64,000 bases of DNA from assembly GCA_017795105.1 (NCBI GenBank), contig CP051247.1, positions 1,426,001 to 1,490,000 on the forward strand, in the 5' to 3' direction. Shown piece after piece: positions 8,371-16,460 of this stretch (its first letter is position 1; every line of letters begins with the position of its first letter). The position numbers and the translations under genes are program-made. Below the pieces are notes generated by a model, which saw only the letters and a list, made by a program, of their open reading frames with translations, was not told the DNA's origin and searched no databases. The DNA is from Planctomycetaceae bacterium (GTDB taxonomy: Bacteria; Planctomycetota; Planctomycetia; Planctomycetales; Planctomycetaceae).

Positions 8371-9576
8371 CTAGAAGACTCGGCCGCTGATGCCGAAGCC
8401 GATCAGACGGACTGCTTCGTACAGAGCCGTCGATGGCGTCTGTTCGACACTCACGATGTCGCCAGGAGCCAGACGAAGGTCGGCCCGACCATCCCGTTTG
8501 GCTTTCCGTAAGCTGGCTTCAATCAGCGTCGGCTCTTCAGAACCGGGTGTATTGCGAATAATGTAGACCTTGTCGGCCAGGGGATTGTCGGTCCCCGATG
8601 CCAGCGACACGGCATCAAGCAGGCGGAGGTCTTCGGCGATCGGGAATTCGTAGCGGTTCGGCTTCTTGACCAGCCCCAGCACATGAATCGGCTTCGGATC
8701 GCGACGCTCGACCATCACAATGCCGCCATCGTCCAGCCGCAGCGTTTCGGGCCGTTCGGTTGCCGCCGATGCCAGATTGACTCGCACGGTCTGCATTCCG
8801 ATCGGTTGAACCACCTGCGATTCATTGGAGACGGTCTGCAGGCCCGATTCCGATTCGGCTTCCGCGATCAGAGGCCGCGAGGATCCACCGGAACCATTGC
8901 GGTAGCCGGGATGACGCACCTGAACGAAGACGCCCGCGTCTTTCGACAGGCCGCCGGCAGCGACAATGGCCTGAAGAACATCGGACTGGCCGGCTCGCAG
9001 TTCGTAGGTCGCCGGCTCTTCAACGGCTCCGAGCACCGTGATGCGATGCAGCTTCGGCCGTTTCATGGTTACGGTCACGTGAGGAGCGCGATACAGCCCC
9101 TTATCCACGCAGACTCCGGCAATAATTGCTTCCGATTCTTCCAAATTCATTCCGGCCAGTTGAACATTCCCGATCATGGGCAGCTGAGCGGCTCCATCAT
9201 CGGTAACACGGACCGGAAACGTCGTCGTTTCGTTAGCAGCCAGACCGGCTGCGATGCTGACTTCAATCACGTCCCCGGCCCCAATCAGGTCCTGGGTTGT
9301 GGTGGCCGTCGCCAGCTTGGTCAAATCGATCGTCTGCGCGTTCTCAAGCGGCGGGGCCATCAAATGAGGCGGCAGCTTCTCGGCCTGATAACGCTTTGTC
9401 GTCGAGCATCCCGTGAGCGCAGTGGCGCCAATGAGCAGAAGAAGAAGCCACACCCCGCGGGAGTGCACGTTTCCGCCACGCGATGGGTCATCCAACGATG
9501 GACCACGCGCCGACCGGGAACGCAAGGATTGCGGAGAGCTCGTTCTGGAACCGGTAGTTGCAACAGGCGTATCCAT
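8371..9576 (-). CDS. Polysaccharide export lipoprotein, Wza-like
   Basis: The 401-residue protein has an unusually long polar N-terminus of about 40 residues. A hydrophobic signal (GVWLLLLLIGATALTGC) with lipobox LTGC follows, placing the lipidated Cys at residue 57. The Poly_export domain follows (DLIGAGDVIEVSIAAG at about 95-110), then SLBB-type repeats (ITVLGAVEEPATYELRAG and IHVLGLVKKPNRYEFPI). The protein ends in a short hydrophobic amphipathic stretch (YEAVRLIGFGISGRVF), as in Wza. It should form the outer-membrane exit pore for exopolysaccharide. It is the first gene of the three-gene export operon. An internal ATG nearer the signal sequence is absent, so the long N-region is kept. Confidence 0.9.
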   Translation of the reverse strand: MDTPVATTGSRTSSPQSLRSRSARGPSLDDPSRGGNVHSRGVWLLLLLIGATALTGCSTTKRYQAEKLPPHLMAPPLENAQTIDLTKLATATTTQDLIGAGDVIEVSIAAGLAANETTTFPVRVTDDGAAQLPMIGNVQLAGMNLEESEAIIAGVCVDKGLYRAPHVTVTMKRPKLHRITVLGAVEEPATYELRAGQSDVLQAIVAAGGLSKDAGVFVQVRHPGYRNGSGGSSRPLIAEAESESGLQTVSNESQVVQPIGMQTVRVNLASAATERPETLRLDDGGIVMVERRDPKPIHVLGLVKKPNRYEFPIAEDLRLLDAVSLASGTDNPLADKVYIIRNTPGSEEPTLIEASLRKAKRDGRADLRLAPGDIVSVEQTPSTALYEAVRLIGFGISGRVF

Positions 9577-9968
9577 ACGAGTTAAACATCTTTATGCGAG
9601 AGGGGATCGGTTGAGGGGAGGCCTCCGATCACGACGCAGAACTGACGCGACGCAACACCGGACCATTTTCAAGGATGAGATGCTTGCCAAAGACAACCCT
9701 TCCATGGGTTTTTGTTGACAGTCAATAGAATGACGCGACGTCCGGGAACCGGAAATCGGGCGGAAGGTAGCCCCAGTGGTCAAGAGGAGTCAATATCAAG
9801 TCCGAACGCTCTCCCCTGACACTCCGGTGATTCCCCGAATTGCGGCCCTCCCGATAAACCGAGCACATCAGTACATTCATTGAGCGTGTGATCGGCTCAA
9901 CTTAATGAACATCCGGCCAACACACCCAGAGCAAATCACGAAGAACCTGTGCGACCGGCAGTTTTTCC

Positions 9969-9998
9969 CTGACATTCTGGGGGTTTGGTGCGTAGAAT
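9969..9998 (+). promoter_or_regulatory. Candidate sigma-70-type promoter
   Basis: CTGACA (9969-9974) and TAGAAT (9993-9998) are separated by 18 bp, close to the housekeeping consensus. The -10 box is part of the repeated TAGAATGACGCGAC element. Transcription would start near 10005 and give a leader of about 120 nt for the His/Cys-rich gene at 10124. Confidence 0.35.
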
Positions 9999-10094
9999 GA
10001 CGCGACTTCGTCGGGCCCAGTGAGCCTGACCGCGCTTCAAGGACGGAGGGGAGCCAGAAAGTCGGCTCCAGATTCGCTTACCGCCTTACTCTTT

Positions 10095-10107
10095 TGTACA
10101 CAGTACA
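10095..10107. promoter_or_regulatory. Operator-like palindrome TGTAC-ACA-GTACA
   Basis: A perfect 5-bp inverted repeat with a 3-bp centre lies 16 bp before the chosen start codon of the His/Cys-rich gene. Its position suits a repressor site or a translation-control stem. No regulator gene is nearby, so its identity is unknown. Confidence 0.25.
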
Positions 10108-10123
10108 TCTACTGATACTGTCA

Positions 10124-10543
10124 ATGCCCCGTCATCTCCTCACGCTTGTAATTCTTGCAGCCTACCTGACCGGCGGGGTGGTCTTCCCTTATGCGCACTC
10201 TCATTCGCAAGAGATCTGCTGCCACGTCGAAGCGTCGGTTCCCGCCGACGATTCCTCCGAGCCGCCCCATTGCCACCACGACGGGCATGGTCATTCGCAT
10301 ACCGTAGCCGAGTCCGGCTCAAATCCTGAGGACGAACAGAACCGTCCGGTTCCCTCACCCTGCGATGAGGATTCCGACTGTCCCGTCTGCGAATTGCTAT
10401 CGATGGCACAGGCTCCGACCGAAGTCGCAGCTGTCGTCGATCTGTTTACCCTGCTGAATGCTGTCTCCGCTCCAGAGAGCCGCGTCTCTCGGACAGCCGA
10501 TCGCACCTGGCCCCTGCTGCGTGGGCCGCCCGTCTGCTGCTGA
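10124..10543 (+). CDS. Small exported His/Cys-rich protein, DUF2946-like
   Basis: I do not recognise this 139-residue protein as a named family with certainty. From ATG 10124 it begins with a clear signal peptide (MPRHLLTLVILAAYLTGGVV). A TTG 10 codons upstream would only lengthen it. The mature part has histidine-rich runs (AHSHSQEICCH and HCHHDGHGHSH), acidic spacers and a CDEDSDCPVCELL segment. This pattern resembles DUF2946-type periplasmic proteins associated with metals, with possible Zn or Cu binding. It ends in PPVCC. It is followed 195 bp later by a DUF1559 gene on the same strand and preceded by a long control region with an operator-like palindrome. Metal binding is inferred from composition only. 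Confidence 0.6.
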   Translation: MPRHLLTLVILAAYLTGGVVFPYAHSHSQEICCHVEASVPADDSSEPPHCHHDGHGHSHTVAESGSNPEDEQNRPVPSPCDEDSDCPVCELLSMAQAPTEVAAVVDLFTLLNAVSAPESRVSRTADRTWPLLRGPPVCC

Positions 10544-10738
10544 ACGCATTATCGCCGCGCACTCACTCACCTTATCTACAGGGAAAATGTGATCTCGCGC
10601 CGGCCCGCTGGCACGGAGAACCGCGAACCCGGTCTTCGTCGTCTTCTGCACAGACTTTGCCTCCGTATCGCCGCCACTGGCTGACGCCACGCCGATACGT
10701 TTCTATCACTGCGATCAAATTCTCCGAGGGTTTTATTC

Positions 10739-11668
10739 ATGACGTCATTCTCTTCCTCATCCCGTATTCGTCGCGGCGGTTTTACTCTGATCGAGTTGCT
10801 CGTCGTTATCGCAATCATTGCCATCCTGGTGGCTCTGCTGCTTCCGGCCGTTCAGCAGGCCCGCGAAGCTGCCCGTCGTTCGAGCTGTAAGAACAACCTC
10901 AAACAGATCGGACTGGCTCTGCACAACTACCACGACGTTCACACCACCCTGCCTCCGGGCTGGATCTCGGTCGACGGCACGGCTCACTCCGCCCACGACG
11001 GCGTCAGCGGAGCCGGCTGGGGCACCATGATTCTCCCGTACCTCGAACAGCCGGCCATTTACGATCTGTTCAATGCAAACATCAGCATCGCTGATCCCGC
11101 CAACGACGACTTCCGCTTGAACAATATCAACGTGTTCGAATGTCCTTCGGATCCGAAGCCGCCGCGCTGGGAGATTGAAGAAGAAGGTTCCCCGGGAACC
11201 GTGATCGCCGAGCTTCCGATTGCCAACTATGTGGGGGTCTTCGGCACAGAAGAGCTGCACGGCTGTGAAAACGCTCCGGGCACCGCTCCGGTTTCGAGCT
11301 CCGGACAGTGCAACGGCGACGGAACCTTCTACCACAACAGCAAGGTTCGTTTTCGGGATCTGACCGATGGTCTGAGCAATACCATGGTCGTCGGCGAACG
11401 CCGCACCAACGAATCGCTCGACTGGTACTCCACCTGGGTCGGTATGGTGCCGGAAGGGGAAGAAGCCTTCCAGCGTGTCCTCGGCTCCATGGACCATGTG
11501 CCAAACGATCCGACCGCCCACTTCGACGACTTCAGCAGCCCGCACCAGGGCGGAGCTCAATACGTGCTCGGAGACGGCCATGTCCGCTTCATTTCCGAGA
11601 ACATCGATGTTCGACTGTATCAGGCACTCGGTACCATTCAGGGTGGCGAAGTGATTGGCGAGTTCTAA
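10739..11668 (+). CDS. DUF1559 pseudopilin-like protein
   Basis: The 309-residue protein starts at ATG 10739 behind GAGGG. It has a type IV prepilin-like N-terminus: a short basic leader, GGFTLIELLVVIAIIAILVA, and then a long hydrophobic helix. The planctomycete motif AVQQAREAARRSSCKNNLKQ follows, with LHNYHD and TLPPGW after it. The C-terminal H-x9-DG signature is present (HQGGAQYVLGDG). DUF1559 proteins are greatly expanded in planctomycetes. They are processed by prepilin peptidase and probably form surface or pseudopilus structures, but their function is not established. A strong intrinsic terminator follows, so transcription ends here. Confidence 0.92.
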   Translation: MTSFSSSSRIRRGGFTLIELLVVIAIIAILVALLLPAVQQAREAARRSSCKNNLKQIGLALHNYHDVHTTLPPGWISVDGTAHSAHDGVSGAGWGTMILPYLEQPAIYDLFNANISIADPANDDFRLNNINVFECPSDPKPPRWEIEEEGSPGTVIAELPIANYVGVFGTEELHGCENAPGTAPVSSSGQCNGDGTFYHNSKVRFRDLTDGLSNTMVVGERRTNESLDWYSTWVGMVPEGEEAFQRVLGSMDHVPNDPTAHFDDFSSPHQGGAQYVLGDGHVRFISENIDVRLYQALGTIQGGEVIGEF

Positions 11669-11700
11669 GAACGACGCGACCGCAACCACTGGAGTTCAGA

Positions 11701-11740
11701 ATCCCTCTCCTCGGCAATTGCCGGAGAGGGATTTCTTTTT
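11701..11740 (+). terminator. Rho-independent terminator after the DUF1559 gene
   Basis: ATCCCTCT (11701-11708) pairs with AGAGGGAT (11725-11732). An inner CGGC-AATT-GCCG stem lies at 11712-11723. A T-rich run reaches 11740. Confidence 0.88.
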
Positions 11741-11829
11741 GCGCGGAACCGGTTCGATTGTTCCTCGCGTTGCCGGCGTGCTAGGGTATCGATCAGCCAT
11801 CTGTCCCCGTGCGTTCCGAGGAGTTTGCC

Positions 11830-13281
11830 ATGAAACCGGTCCTATTGGCCCTGCTGACGGCTCTGATCACAACCAGCTATCTCTCCGCTGCGGAAAAGAG
11901 CGATCGACCAAACGTCATCGTCATCTACGCCGACGACCTTGGGCTAGGCGATCTGGCCTGTTACGGAAACGAACGGTTTCAAACGCCCTACATCGACCGC
12001 ATGGCTCGCGAAGGAGTTCGCTTCACCGACTTCTCCTCGAGCTGCCCCTACTGCGCACCGTCGAGAGCGTCGCTGCTGACCGGACGGTATCCCTTTCGGA
12101 ACAACATGATGCTCGGCAATCCCGTGCCCGAAGCCGACTACGGACTTCAACAGGCGCGGAAGCCCAATCCAACGCTCGACAAGCTGGGCCTCCCGGACGA
12201 TGAACTGACGCTCGGCGAGCTGTTTCAACAGCAGGGCTACGCCACGATGGCCATCGGCAAATGGCATCTCGGTCACCAGCCCGAGTTTCATCCCACAAAT
12301 CACGGCTTCGATGACTACCTGGGAATTCTTTACAGCAACGACATGCATCCCGTGCAGTTGTGGAAAAACGACGACATCGTCGAATACCCGGTCGTGCAGG
12401 CGACATTAACCAAACGTTACACCGAGGCGGCTGTGGCGTTTATCGAGAACAACAAAGATCAGCCGTTCTTCCTGTACCTTCCCCATGCAATGCCGCATAA
12501 ACCGCTTGCCTGCTCGGAAGACTTCTATTCCCGTCAGCCGTCCGGTCCGAGTCCGGATCTGTACCGCGATGTGATTGCCGAGCTCGACTGGAGCGTCGGG
12601 CACCTGATTGAGCGTCTGCAACAACTGCAACTCGATCAGTCCACTTTGGTGGTCTTTACAAGCGACAATGGCCCCTGGTTTGGAGGATCAACCGCCGGGC
12701 TCCGGGGCATGAAGAGCAGAACGTGGGAAGGTGGCCTGCGGGTGCCGGCCATCATCCACTGGCCGGGTACGATTCCCGCCGGACAGATCATCGACGAGCC
12801 GACTATCATCATGGATGTCTTCTCGACGGTCCTGGCCGCTGCGAACATCCCGGCTCCTGAAGATCGGGTCATCGACGGCGTCAACCTGCTTCCGGTGATG
12901 CAGGGACAAGCCAACATTTCCGATCGGTTGCTGTTCTCCTTTCAGGGCGATGTGAAATCAGTGCGGCACGGCGAGTGGAAGTACCATCAGCAGATGCCCC
13001 CTGCCCTGAACTTCCCGGAAGACTGGATCGATCCCCGCCGCCCCAATGGGGTCACGCTCCTGGCTCCGTTCGAACAGTACGGGCCGTCGTCCCATCCCGG
13101 CATAGCAACCGGCGACCACGGTCGCAAACCGGGACTGTTCAACCTGAAGCAGGACCCGACCGAGCAGCACAACGTCGCCGAACAGAACGAAGACGTCTTC
13201 AAGCAGCTGGCCGCATACCGCGAAGCCATGCAGCAGCAGACCGGACTCCCACCGGGCCAGGGAAAGCTGATTACTCCCTGA
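11830..13281 (+). CDS. Exported type I sulfatase, arylsulfatase-like
   Basis: The 483-residue enzyme starts at ATG 11830, 6 bases after a strong GAGGAG site. A GTG seven codons upstream is rejected because it lies before that site. A signal peptide (MKPVLLALLTALITTSYLSA) is followed by the metal-site segment VIYADDLGLGD (Asp35, Asp36). The activation motif is CAPSRASLLTGR: Cys75 in C-x-P-S-R is the residue converted to formylglycine by a sulfatase-maturing enzyme. KWHLGH and TSDNGPW segments complete the alkaline-phosphatase-fold core. It hydrolyses sulfate esters in the periplasm or outside the cell, probably on algal polysaccharides, but the substrate is not predictable here. Its end overlaps the convergent ATP-grasp-like gene by 11 bp. 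Confidence 0.94.
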   Translation: MKPVLLALLTALITTSYLSAAEKSDRPNVIVIYADDLGLGDLACYGNERFQTPYIDRMAREGVRFTDFSSSCPYCAPSRASLLTGRYPFRNNMMLGNPVPEADYGLQQARKPNPTLDKLGLPDDELTLGELFQQQGYATMAIGKWHLGHQPEFHPTNHGFDDYLGILYSNDMHPVQLWKNDDIVEYPVVQATLTKRYTEAAVAFIENNKDQPFFLYLPHAMPHKPLACSEDFYSRQPSGPSPDLYRDVIAELDWSVGHLIERLQQLQLDQSTLVVFTSDNGPWFGGSTAGLRGMKSRTWEGGLRVPAIIHWPGTIPAGQIIDEPTIIMDVFSTVLAAANIPAPEDRVIDGVNLLPVMQGQANISDRLLFSFQGDVKSVRHGEWKYHQQMPPALNFPEDWIDPRRPNGVTLLAPFEQYGPSSHPGIATGDHGRKPGLFNLKQDPTEQHNVAEQNEDVFKQLAAYREAMQQQTGLPPGQGKLITP

Positions 13282-14248
13282 AGGACGATTCTCGACGCAG
13301 TGCCCGTTCCAGTTCGCAGCGTCCCATCGTCCAGCGTCCGTTCACATCCTGAAGCGGGCGCTCGCGAACGGAGTGATCAACCTGCTGATAGCGCATCGAA
13401 TCGATACTGAGCGGCCCGAAGTAGCCTTGCTCAGCCGCGATGTTTGCGCACGCTTCCGTCGTCGTTCGCGACAGGGACCACTTCTCCTGCAGTTCCGGGT
13501 CCCGATCGAAGTCGACTGCCTGATTGCTCTGATACCGCCCACAGTCATCGCACTGCAGTCGAGTCGCTCCGAGGAACCGTACGGCTCCTTCGCATGTGAT
13601 GTCGTAGTGAAAGCTCATCTCTTCGAGACGAGTCAACCAGGGTTCGAAGTAGACGCGGCTCGCCCCCGCCAGCCGCCGCTGCAGCCAGCGTTGATCGACG
13701 AGTTGCAGGTTCGTTCCCCGCCCCAGAATTCGCTCGCGGCCCGACATCCCGAACTCGGCTTTAACAACCCATCGAGCGCTGCTATCGAATGAACGGAGAT
13801 GCTCCTCAAGTTCTTCAATCGAATCGATCGTACGACTTGAGGAGAGGGCAACATTGAAGGTTTGTTCGAGTTCTGACGACGTCCCTCTGGCATTGATCCA
13901 GCGGACCGTCTCCAGGGGCGGTGAAGAAACTGAGAGCCCCAACGTCCCGGCCAGCTGAACCATGCTCTCCGTCCATCCCCAGGGAGCGAACTCCGTATAT
14001 CCCTCATCAAGTGAGCGGGGGGCGGTTAATAAGAGTCGTCCGCTGCACAGCTCTGTCAGCGTCCCCTTCTCTGCCTCATTCAACAGATTCCATCCCGGCA
14101 CAAACAGAGCATCTTCGGGGGCCATGAGCGGAATCAGTCGACTCGCCCAGACCGCATTGATCCGCTGCAGTTTTCGGGGAAGCTGGAACCGCACTCCTTC
14201 GGCGAGCTCGTGCTCGAACTCGAAGTTGCCGTGAAAAACACATGGCAT
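13271..14248 (-). CDS. ATP-grasp-like protein of unknown function
   Basis: The 325-residue protein has no family name I can assign with confidence. Its central part, WVVKAEFGMSGRERI at about residues 170-185, looks like an ATP-grasp lysine/glycine-loop region. The C-terminal DVNGRWTMGR resembles the metal-binding Asp-x-Asn-x-Arg strand of ATP-grasp ligases. A CDDCGRY segment near residue 250 could bind metal. I chose ATG 14248 because it falls 17 bp after the fadJ-like stop. A start at TTG 14302 would overlap that gene. It is third in an operon with thiolase and hydratase/dehydrogenase genes, so a role with acyl-CoA or carboxylate substrates is possible but unproven. The 3' end overlaps the sulfatase gene by 11 bp, tail to tail. 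Confidence 0.65.
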   Translation of the reverse strand: MPCVFHGNFEFEHELAEGVRFQLPRKLQRINAVWASRLIPLMAPEDALFVPGWNLLNEAEKGTLTELCSGRLLLTAPRSLDEGYTEFAPWGWTESMVQLAGTLGLSVSSPPLETVRWINARGTSSELEQTFNVALSSSRTIDSIEELEEHLRSFDSSARWVVKAEFGMSGRERILGRGTNLQLVDQRWLQRRLAGASRVYFEPWLTRLEEMSFHYDITCEGAVRFLGATRLQCDDCGRYQSNQAVDFDRDPELQEKWSLSRTTTEACANIAAEQGYFGPLSIDSMRYQQVDHSVRERPLQDVNGRWTMGRCELERALRRESSFRE

Positions 14249-14264
14249 CGGGACTGGCCGTTTC

Positions 14265-16406
14265 TCAGGACTCGAGAGTTCGCAACGCGGGGGATGGCTC
14301 AAACCGGGGACCGTACTCCTTCGCCATGGCTTCGAGAGTATGAATCAGTTCATCGTTTGAGAACTGTACCGCATACTGCAGTGGACCTCCCCGGAACGGA
14401 GCGAACCCTGTCCCGAGCACCATCGCCAGATCGATCATCCACGCTTCTTCAACCACGTTTTCGTCCAAGCAACGCCCGGCTTCGTTGATCATGGCCAGAA
14501 CGAGACGTTGCTGAATGGGCGTTAAGTGCTCATCGAGCGGCGTTTCCGGCGAGACGGGGATATCGATATCGATCCCCTCGACGAGTGGATGCAGTCCGAC
14601 GGCTTCGGTTCGCTTGCCATGAACGTAGTTGTAGAACCCGGCGTCCGTCTTCCGGCCGAGACGTTTCGCATCGACCATTCGCTTGAGCACCAGAGCCGTG
14701 ACCGAGTCTTCGCCGAACACGACCGACATCGAGGAGGCGACATGGGCAGCCACATCGATTCCGACCTGATCCATCAACTCGAGCGGCCCCATCGGCATAC
14801 CAAAGCGTTTCATCTGGTGATCGATTGCCGCGAGATCGCTACTCGAAGAAGTGAACTCCAGAGCAATCTTGACCGCTTCATCCAGATAAGGCATCAACAC
14901 CCGGTTCACGACAAAACCGGGTGAGTCCCGCGTTACGATCGGCGTCTTTCCAAGTTTCCGCGACAGAGCCAAAAGGTGCCCTGTTGTGTCCGGGCTGGTT
15001 GTGCGTCCATGGACGACTTCGATGAGGTCCATGCGATGAACCGGATTGAAGAAGTGCAGACCACCAACCCGCTCCCCGTTCGGGATGTCGGCAAAGATCT
15101 CGTCGACCGACAGGGCCGACGTGTTCGTGGCCAGCACGGTTCCTTCGGGAACCATCGCTGCGAGTTCCTTGAAAATCGACTGCTTCAGACTCAGTGATTC
15201 CGGCACCGCCTCGATGACGACATCCGCCTGTTTGCACGGATCCCACTGAGTCGTGAGCGTCAGCCGCCCCAGATGCGTGTCGGCTTCCGTTTGCGTGAGG
15301 CTTTTCCGCTCGACGAGCGTGTCGTAAATGCTCGTGATCCGCTTCTGAGCCGCCTCAACTGCGTCGTCGTTAATCTCCTTAACGACGACATGAAGGCCAC
15401 TCTTGATTCCGATCTGCGCAATGCCGGCCCCCATTGTACCGCCACCAAGCACGACCAGATTTCGGGGCGACTGATCGCGAATTGCTGGAGAGACATCCCA
15501 GGTCTCAAGCGACCGGGCCCGTTCACGAAGCAAAAACAGCCGGACGAGATTTTTGCACGTCGGAGTCATCAGGAGTTCGCCGATTGCTTCCTGCTCGTAG
15601 CGGTAGCCGGCATCGCCGCCTTCGTACGACTTCCGAATCGCCGTCAACGCCTTTTCGAGAGCGGGATAGTGTTCCTTCTGCCGGGCGATCCGCTTTCCGG
15701 TGCGCGCGATGACCATATCACGACCGAAGTTTGTTCGGTCAAGCAGCCAGTTCATCCACGTCCGCTTCCTCTCGGCTCGAATCGCTCCACCGGACCGGAC
15801 GCACTGCAGCACGGCTTCTTCGAGCTGGTCCGGCATCACAGCCTTATCGACAAGTCCGACCTTCTGAGCTTTCTCCGCGGTCAGCTTTTTGGCCTGCAGA
15901 ATCAGCGAGATTGCCTGCAGAATGCCGACCAGTCCGGGCAGACGCTGCGTGCCTCCCCAGCCCGGAAGGATGCCAAGCTCGATTTCCGGCAATCCGAGTC
16001 GCGTGGACGAACTGGTCACCGCAATCCGACGATCGCACGCCAGCGCCATCTCCAGGCCGCCCCCGAGGCAGGCTCCCTGAATCACCGCGACAGTTAACGG
16101 TTTCAGAGCCGCGATTCGCTTGAAGACCGTCTGCCCCCGTTCCGAAACCTGCTCGGCTTCAGCAGCTGTCTGGATATCGAGAAACTCGTGGATATCGGCT
16201 CCCGCAAAGAAGCTGTTCTCCTTCCGGGTGCGGAAGACGATCGCGCTGGCGTCGGGCTGCGACTCCAGATGGTCGAGCACGCTGTCCAGTTCGGACATGA
16301 CTTCGTTGGAGAAGACATTCTGCGATTCTTCCCGCACGTCGATCCAGACCGTCAGGCTGTTCTCGGCGCTCTGTTCAACATCCCAATGCGTCCACTGACC
16401 GGTCAT
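14265..16406 (-). CDS. fadJ: Enoyl-CoA hydratase / 3-hydroxyacyl-CoA dehydrogenase fusion
   Basis: The 713-residue protein has the trifunctional alpha-subunit layout. The crotonase domain, residues about 10-190, has the oxyanion-hole region QGACLGGGLEMALACD and the active-site region LPEIELGILPGWGGTQRLPG. The NAD-binding domain starts at about residue 312 with VVLGGGTMGAGIAQIG. The C-terminal HCDH domain follows, with GGLHFFNPVHRMDLIEVV and DSPGFVVNRVLMPY. It catalyses two successive steps of fatty-acid beta-oxidation: hydration of trans-2-enoyl-CoA, then NAD-dependent oxidation. The start at ATG 16406 follows GGAGAAGC. It lies 54 bp after the thiolase gene, its partner beta subunit. FadB and FadJ types cannot be separated without a tree. 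Confidence 0.92.
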   Translation of the reverse strand: MTGQWTHWDVEQSAENSLTVWIDVREESQNVFSNEVMSELDSVLDHLESQPDASAIVFRTRKENSFFAGADIHEFLDIQTAAEAEQVSERGQTVFKRIAALKPLTVAVIQGACLGGGLEMALACDRRIAVTSSSTRLGLPEIELGILPGWGGTQRLPGLVGILQAISLILQAKKLTAEKAQKVGLVDKAVMPDQLEEAVLQCVRSGGAIRAERKRTWMNWLLDRTNFGRDMVIARTGKRIARQKEHYPALEKALTAIRKSYEGGDAGYRYEQEAIGELLMTPTCKNLVRLFLLRERARSLETWDVSPAIRDQSPRNLVVLGGGTMGAGIAQIGIKSGLHVVVKEINDDAVEAAQKRITSIYDTLVERKSLTQTEADTHLGRLTLTTQWDPCKQADVVIEAVPESLSLKQSIFKELAAMVPEGTVLATNTSALSVDEIFADIPNGERVGGLHFFNPVHRMDLIEVVHGRTTSPDTTGHLLALSRKLGKTPIVTRDSPGFVVNRVLMPYLDEAVKIALEFTSSSSDLAAIDHQMKRFGMPMGPLELMDQVGIDVAAHVASSMSVVFGEDSVTALVLKRMVDAKRLGRKTDAGFYNYVHGKRTEAVGLHPLVEGIDIDIPVSPETPLDEHLTPIQQRLVLAMINEAGRCLDENVVEEAWMIDLAMVLGTGFAPFRGGPLQYAVQFSNDELIHTLEAMAKEYGPRFEPSPALRTLES

Positions 16407-16460
16407 GTGCTTCTCCAGACGTTCGCGTTAGAGCTATTCAGTCCACTGCAGTTCACTGGA

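Larger units (their letters stand above)
9577..10123. promoter_or_regulatory. 547-bp intergenic control region with repeated TGACGCGAC motif
   Basis: There is no convincing gene here. The motif TGACGCGAC occurs three times on the plus strand, at 9653-9661, 9731-9739 and 9998-10006. The last two copies are extended to the same 14 bases, TAGAATGACGCGAC (9726-9739 and 9993-10006). An inverted repeat TTGAC-A-GTCAA lies at 9715-9725, and a GGAGCC/GGCTCC stem at about 10053-10072. The region separates the divergent exopolysaccharide operon from a small exported protein, so operator and promoter functions are likely. This is inference. Confidence 0.4.

Noticed and set aside
14249..14302. TTG start for the ATP-grasp-like gene
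   Set aside because: It would overlap the fadJ-like stop by 38 bp. The ATG at 14248 leaves a normal 16-bp gap.
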